Source: Rhyacichthys aspro
Taxonomy: Eukaryota > Chordata > Actinopteri > Gobiiformes > Rhyacichthyidae
Direction: 5' to 3'
Assembly: GCA_036850595.1 (NCBI GenBank)
Contig: CM072155.1
Coordinates: forward strand, 8,806,256 to 8,870,255
DNA: 64,000 nucleotides
Part shown: positions 59,801 to 64,000 of the stretch, piece by piece
How positions within the stretch are numbered: the stretch's first letter is position 1
Layout of the letters: each line of letters starts with the position of its first letter
Notes under the pieces: model-generated
What the model was told of the DNA's origin: nothing
What the model saw: only the letters and a program-made list of their open reading frames with translations
Database searches by the model: none
Position numbers and translations under genes: made by a program

Positions 59801-61827
59801 GTGCCCTCTGCTGGACAACTCATCATATAAACTACAGACAAAGAAAATATGTAATAGTGTTAATAATTACACACTAATACGCATATTGTTTAATGCAATA
59901 AAGATAAAATGTGTGTGCATCATTCATACCCTTCTTGTTCACAGAACTTCACCATGGCTTCGAAGTCTTTCATGGCTGCTTTATCTGTCTCCTTAATGGA
60001 TCCTCGTTTTTGCTGGAGACACATTTACAGAAATATTCACAAACACTGCAGCTGACCAAGTTTCATTTGATTGTTAAAATTTAATGTCTGTATTCTAACC
60101 TGTCTGCGAGTCACTTCTTGTTGAATGAGAAAGCTGATTTGTTCTTTATCTTTGGCAGAGTAGTATGTGCGACAGGAGGAGGGCAGTCCATCTCTGCCTG
60201 CGCGGCCAGACTCTTGGTAGTAACTGGCCAGGGACTTAGCAAGGTTCCAATGAGCAACAAATCTGTTGAACAGACAATGTTTACAGTGACAAGCAAAAAA
60301 TACAATTGCAATCCTGTAATGCTGGTCTCACCTGACATTGGCCTTGTCTACACCCATCCCAAAGCTGATAGTGGCCACAATAACCAGCACTTTACCCTGC
60401 ATCCATTCATTCTGGACCTCTGTGCGATCTCCAGCTTTTAACCCTTTAAAAATAAAGCCAATTAAAAAATGTGGAAAAAAACTTGATCTTAATGTAAAAT
60501 AAGACATACCTGCATGATAGGGTTTAGATAGAACTCCTAGCTTGGTTAACTGGTGGGCAACTGTTTCACATCCTTCTCTGGTGCGACAGTATACAATCCC
60601 ACAGCCCTGTCCATAAACAAAAGTCCATAAACAAAAAGATATTTATAGCATATAAACATTTACTCAAACCATGCCCCTCCCCCAAGGCCATGCAAAAATA
60701 GCAATTTGCTTTATTGCAAAAGACAGAATTTATTAATTTCTTATAAATTACGGAAAATAATCCCAGGCAAAAAAATGGAAATATTCCACAGTGCAGTCTA
60801 CCAACCTGTCTACTAGACCCACTGGCTGGTGTCAGAGCATTTTTGATGAAGGCATGGAGGTGTATGTAAGGGTTTGGAAGCAGTTCCCTGAAGATCACGT
60901 CATAGTGCAAGTTACTTCGGAAAACAGGTGTAATAAAAGACAGAGGCAGCTGCAGTCGCAGGGACTGCGCAATGTCCTCTTGTACATTCTTAGCGGCTGT
61001 TGCAGTCAGAGCCAGGCAGGGAACCCCAGGTAACTGAGCGCGCAGTTCCCCAAGTTTGAGGTAGTCTGGTCTGAAGTCGTGTCCCCACTGGGAGACGCAG
61101 TGAGCCTCATCCACAGCCAGGTAAGACAGCAGGCCGCGGGAGCACAGACCTGAAAGGCACGGCTGGAAAGAGGGAGAGGCAACCATTTCTGGAGTAATGT
61201 ACAGCAGCTTCAGCTTTGGACTACTGCTCTCCAAGTCGGCCAGGATCATTCTCCGCTCTCCAGCTTGGAGTTTGGAGTTGATAGAGCAGGCAGGTATATT
61301 TAAGCTCTTGAGGCGGTCTACTTGGTCCTGGAAAACATAAATACGACATATTACCGCACATGTCTTAAAGGGTGTGAATGTGAATGTTTTATCAATGAAA
61401 GACTAACCTGGATAAGAGCTATTAGTGGTGATATGACCAATGTGATGCCTTCTGCCAGCATAGCAGGGAGCTGGTAACAGAGGGACTTTCCAGCTCCAGT
61501 GGGCATACACACAAACACATCCCGGTCACCTACAAACAGACAATGCCCTTGAAGACAGTATATTCTATTTAACAACACCGTTAATCAATGGGCCCTGCAA
61601 ATGAAACTCTTTATTTTCAAGTTTGTGTGAAAATTTACCTAGAAACTTAGAAAATCGTTGCACAACAGCTAACAACAGCGAGTTCGCAGGTTCATAGCAC
61701 AACAAAGCAATAAGCTGTGCTCTGACTCACCTCTGACCACCGCCTCGACAACATCTTCCTGTATTTTCGATCTGAAGCCATTAAAACCAAAATGAGCTTT
61801 TAACGCGTGTTTTAAAGTAGATGTCAT
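53851..61827 (-). CDS. recql5: RecQ-like DNA helicase 5
   Basis: 3'-5' DNA helicase that restrains RAD51 filaments and RNA polymerase II elongation. Nineteen coding exons, 5' to 3' on minus: 61827-61731, 61529-61408, 61327-60806, 60606-60510, 60443-60332, 60262-60100, 60012-59930, 57176-56958, 56864-56768, 56250-56214, 56135-56077, 55823-55753, 55653-55560, 55472-55290, 55207-54624, 54549-54504, 54433-54212, 54127-54055, 53975-53851. They sum to 1001 residues in one frame; human has 991. Visible: Walker A MPTGAGKS (K47), DEAH at about 146-149, ALTATA, ISFGMGVDKANVRF, and arginine-finger motif QESGRAGRDG at about 333. Next come zinc-binding cysteines (GCRH...CAGACDFC), the Pol II-binding IRI/KIX region (PRLTVKAREHC, YKASVLKK) and the C-terminal SRI-like region (LKEAADIVVRCLDPFY). 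Intron 8 seems to have a GC donor. smim5 lies in intron 7. Confidence 0.95.
58900..59191 (+). CDS. smim5: Small integral membrane protein 5, nested in recql5
   Basis: Two coding exons, 58900-59017 and 59109-59191, encode 66 residues with one membrane helix; human SMIM5 has 77. The first exon gives an amphipathic N-terminus (WLKLQHLPNANAIELAGF, compare human LLLKLQRLPQAEPVEIVAF). The helix spans the splice junction (LILLTFMLLVLLMMVLSCV) and is followed by CCCCR and a short basic tail. Donor TTCATGT|GTAAGT and acceptor TACTATAG are good. An in-frame ATG five codons upstream (58,885) is possible, but TTTGAGCAG just before the chosen ATG may be an acceptor. An upstream noncoding exon may end at 58,230 (AAAG|GTAAGG). 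It lies inside recql5 intron 7 on the opposite strand, matching the human arrangement as I recall it. Function is unknown in any species to my knowledge. Confidence 0.8.
59582..59587 (+). promoter_or_regulatory. smim5: Candidate smim5 poly(A) signal
   Basis: First AATAAA on the plus strand after the smim5 stop, giving a 3' UTR of about 400 bp that remains inside the recql5 intron. A second AATAAA lies near 59,782. Confidence 0.4.
59801..59814 (-). promoter_or_regulatory. CTCF-like core in recql5 intron 7
   Basis: The minus strand reads CCAGCAGAGGGCAC, which fits every position of the recalled CTCF core CCASYAGRKGGCR. It sits between the nested smim5 gene and recql5 exon 7, a plausible boundary position. 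This is motif evidence only. Confidence 0.4.
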
Positions 61828-61935
61828 AGTTTGTTTCTCTTTCAAGAAAGCACTAGACCCACACGGGCGTCGACGCGCACTGATGACATCATCACCGCCG
61901 TGCCCAACGGGAGCTTTGCCAACATTGAACAAAAA
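61828..61935 (-). promoter_or_regulatory. recql5: recql5 promoter / 5' UTR
   Basis: The frame is open upstream of the ATG at 61,827 but contains no earlier ATG. The plus strand holds a bZIP/ATF-like near-palindrome TGATGACATCATCA at 61,881-61,894 next to several CpGs (GTCGACGCGCAC). There is no TATA box. The region fits a short TATA-less promoter, inferred from position and composition. Confidence 0.4.
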
Positions 61936-62489
61936 TAACTTCGTGCCTAGTATTAATATTTATTTACACATTCTATGGTATTGACTTATTATCAGTACTC
62001 AGCTAAGTAAATTATTCCCTCACCATTTTAGACCCACATTACGTGATTATAATAATATATGTCATATAAAATGTAAAAATATCTGACAGAGCTGTACAAA
62101 AAATTGCAAGAAATTTGCAGACAAAAATGGAGTTAGGATTTTATTTATTTGTTTTTCAATATAAATGGAATTTCATGATTTGTATTGCACAGTAGGCCTA
62201 CACTATAGTACTAATATAATACTAATGGGTATGACACGACAAATCAATTTACAGTGCAGAGGAAGTGCTTTAACTCGACTGAGAGAGTTCACATTTAAAG
62301 TAGCAGCATAGAGTGGTCACAAAGCAGAGCTATTTATATAGCCTATATTTCATATTTATATATTGCATAATGGTCTGATGGTCTTTTACATCAAGATATT
62401 TAATTCTCTTCAATGACTTTTAAACAACGTGCTCAATTATACTTGATAAATATACGTAGTTTACTTGTCATGAGAAGGGACAATGAATC
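61936..62489. other. Spacer holding the SPRY gene 3' UTR
   Basis: No coding sequence. Minus-strand AATAAA hexamers at 62,140-62,149 are the likely poly(A) signals of the SPRY gene, giving a 3' UTR near 350 bp. The remainder is AT-rich intergenic DNA upstream of recql5. Confidence 0.5.
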
Positions 62490-64000
62490 TCAAGCCCAAA
62501 GACAGTATGTGGGGCAGAGGCACTGGGTCTTAGCCAGTGGGGACTTGATCACTAGATCCTTGACAATCTCCACTGTACCAAACAATGGGAACAGCTTCTC
62601 AGTGAAGCACTCATTGTATGTGTAAATGTGAAAGCGCTTCTCTACATCATAGAAGGACAACTGGCCATTATCATAGTCAAGGTAGATGCCCACTTTACGT
62701 GAGATAAGACCAGGGGGCAGAGCAGTGAAGGGCACTGTCAGGGCTTTCAGCTCAGTGCCTCTTTCCAGACGCAGCGTCAGATAACCCGTATTTGTGTTTA
62801 AGGACTTGAACCCTTTTCTCAGGGCAGATTCTTTAGCCACACCCAGTCGCCAGTCACGCTCGCCCACTTCAACCTCCCAGTAGTGTCGGCCAGAGCTGAA
62901 GCCTTCGACCCCGACAGCACACCACCAACCATCAAAGCGCTGGTGGTAGTTGGGAACATCTTTCCTCTCGAAGCCACAACGCATACGTTTGTCATCACCG
63001 GTGATAAGTAAGTCAGGGTTGGCAGAGTCCAAGTCTAGAGTTATGTCCTCTACAGAGACAATAATTTTGTTATTACTAATACTATGTTTATTATATATTT
63101 TATCCTTGAATAAAATTAAAAACATGTTTTTACCTGCAACATCTGAGATCCAGTCCCACACTGTTAAAGACAAAAGAAAGATTGAGTTAAAACTAGTGAC
63201 ATATTTAATGTGATACAAAACAGTGTAATGTGTATTGATTACCCAGCTGAGGAACATAGGGAATGGCCCCTGAAAGGAAGGAGTAAAAAAGTTAGGGGAA
63301 TGTAAAAGCTTTCAAGCATGCACCAAATATTAATTTAACAGACCTATCTTCTGAGTCTTCTGTTTCCAAAAAAGCCACTGTTGAGGTAAGTTATCCTGCA
63401 AGAAAACAGATTAAACTTTTAGCTAAAAATACTAAGAGTTTACATACATATTTAATTAAATCTTAGGCTCATACCTTCTCTGGACTTTGAAGCACAAGTG
63501 TCCACATGACCAGCTCCATGGCAGAAATCAGACTGGGCACACGACCCCAACGCCAGGCTGATTTCAGATCCTCTAAAACCTTCGCCACAGGCTCACCAGG
63601 CCACACACTTTGCTGAAGTATGACCCATGTAAATAAATTTTTTGTTTATTGTAATAAATATTATCAAGTCACCAAACTATTACCTGAGGCTGAGCCCTCA
63701 GATCTTTGATCCAATTGAGAATCACAGCCTTGGCTTGCTGAACATGCTGCTCATTGTACACATCATGCTCCTTGTTTTCATCCATCTCTGGCCAGCCATC
63801 ACTCTGCATGGGCCTCTTCTCAAACAAAGCAAATGTATGTTGACATCACAATTTCACCAAGCTTAGTTTTAGGTTGTGTTGAAATGGTTTGTGTCTTCAG
63901 ATAAGCACCTTTCTCTCTAGTATGTTTCCCCACTCTAGGACAGTGACTCTGCAGAGGAGGGTAGACCAGGTGTCATCCTGGTTCCAAATGTGCTCCAGGA
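62490..64000 (-). CDS. B30.2/PRY-SPRY domain protein, 5' part outside the window
   Basis: Seven exons of a minus-strand gene are visible, 5' to 3': 64000-63909 (partial), 63818-63684, 63612-63475, 63395-63344, 63269-63243, 63160-63134, 63049-62490. They join in one frame for 342 residues to the stop. The C-terminal ~195 residues are a PRY-SPRY domain: EDITLDLDSANPDLL (LDP-type motif), HYWEVEVGERDWRLGVAK (WEVE motif) and GIYLDYDNGQLSFYD (LDYE-type motif). Such domains bind protein ligands in TRIM, butyrophilin and NLR proteins. Before it are about 150 helical, Trp-rich residues (WPGEPVAKVLEDLKSAWRWG, MELVMWTLVLQSPEK). I see no RING, B-box or clear coiled coil in this part. Two 27-base exons join the halves. 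A TRIM-like or NLR-associated protein is possible, but I do not recognise the gene. Confidence 0.8.

Noticed and set aside
61828..61932. N-terminal extension of RecQL5 upstream of residue 1
   Set aside because: It would start at TTG and contains no ATG. The family start aligns at the ATG ending at 61,827.
1..64000. tRNA, rRNA, CRISPR arrays, operons and prokaryotic signals
   Set aside because: None found. The sequence is eukaryotic nuclear DNA, and I saw no cloverleaf-compatible A/B box pairs or snoRNA boxes I could defend.

Overview
The window is vertebrate nuclear DNA, almost certainly from a ray-finned (teleost) fish. The genes have spliced GT-AG introns, many only 70-250 bp long, in AT-rich DNA. 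Every protein I recognise is a vertebrate family, and most belong to human chromosome 17q23-q25. I worked from sequence and memory of the families only. Exon boundaries were set by splice consensus, reading-frame continuity and family conservation.

Layout. From 1 to 13.4 kb I find no convincing gene, only a few constrained-looking blocks and a repeat relic. From 13.6 to 19.6 kb (+) lies pecam1, with signal peptide, six Ig domains, a membrane segment and three tyrosine motifs. From 20.1 to 27.0 kb is another gene-free stretch, with an (AT)n microsatellite at 25.3 kb. From 27.4 to 43.8 kb four genes run head to tail on +: ppp1r27 (PP1-binding ankyrin protein), mcrip1, alyref (mRNA export adaptor) and arhgdia (Rho GDP-dissociation inhibitor). 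On the minus strand follow cdr2l (44.6-49.2 kb), recql5 (53.9-61.8 kb, 19 coding exons, 1001 codons in continuous frame) and the 3' part of a B30.2/SPRY gene running off the right edge (62.5-64.0 kb). A small membrane-protein gene, smim5 (+), sits inside recql5 intron 7. Between cdr2l and recql5 is a 2.5 kb composite minisatellite containing an inverted segment. It is flanked by two diverged copies of DNA from upstream of cdr2l.

The genes do not form one pathway. What they share is ancestral linkage: ppp1r27, mcrip1, alyref and arhgdia sit together at human 17q25.3 (with P4HB, absent here), and cdr2l, recql5 and smim5 map to 17q25.1. smim5 nested in recql5 is, as I recall the human map, an old arrangement. 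The most notable features are the satellite and its flanking duplication, a Tyr-rich N-terminal repeat in Ppp1r27, a third ITIM-like motif in Pecam1, two probable GC-AG introns, and a B30.2 protein whose visible N-terminal part does not look like a TRIM.
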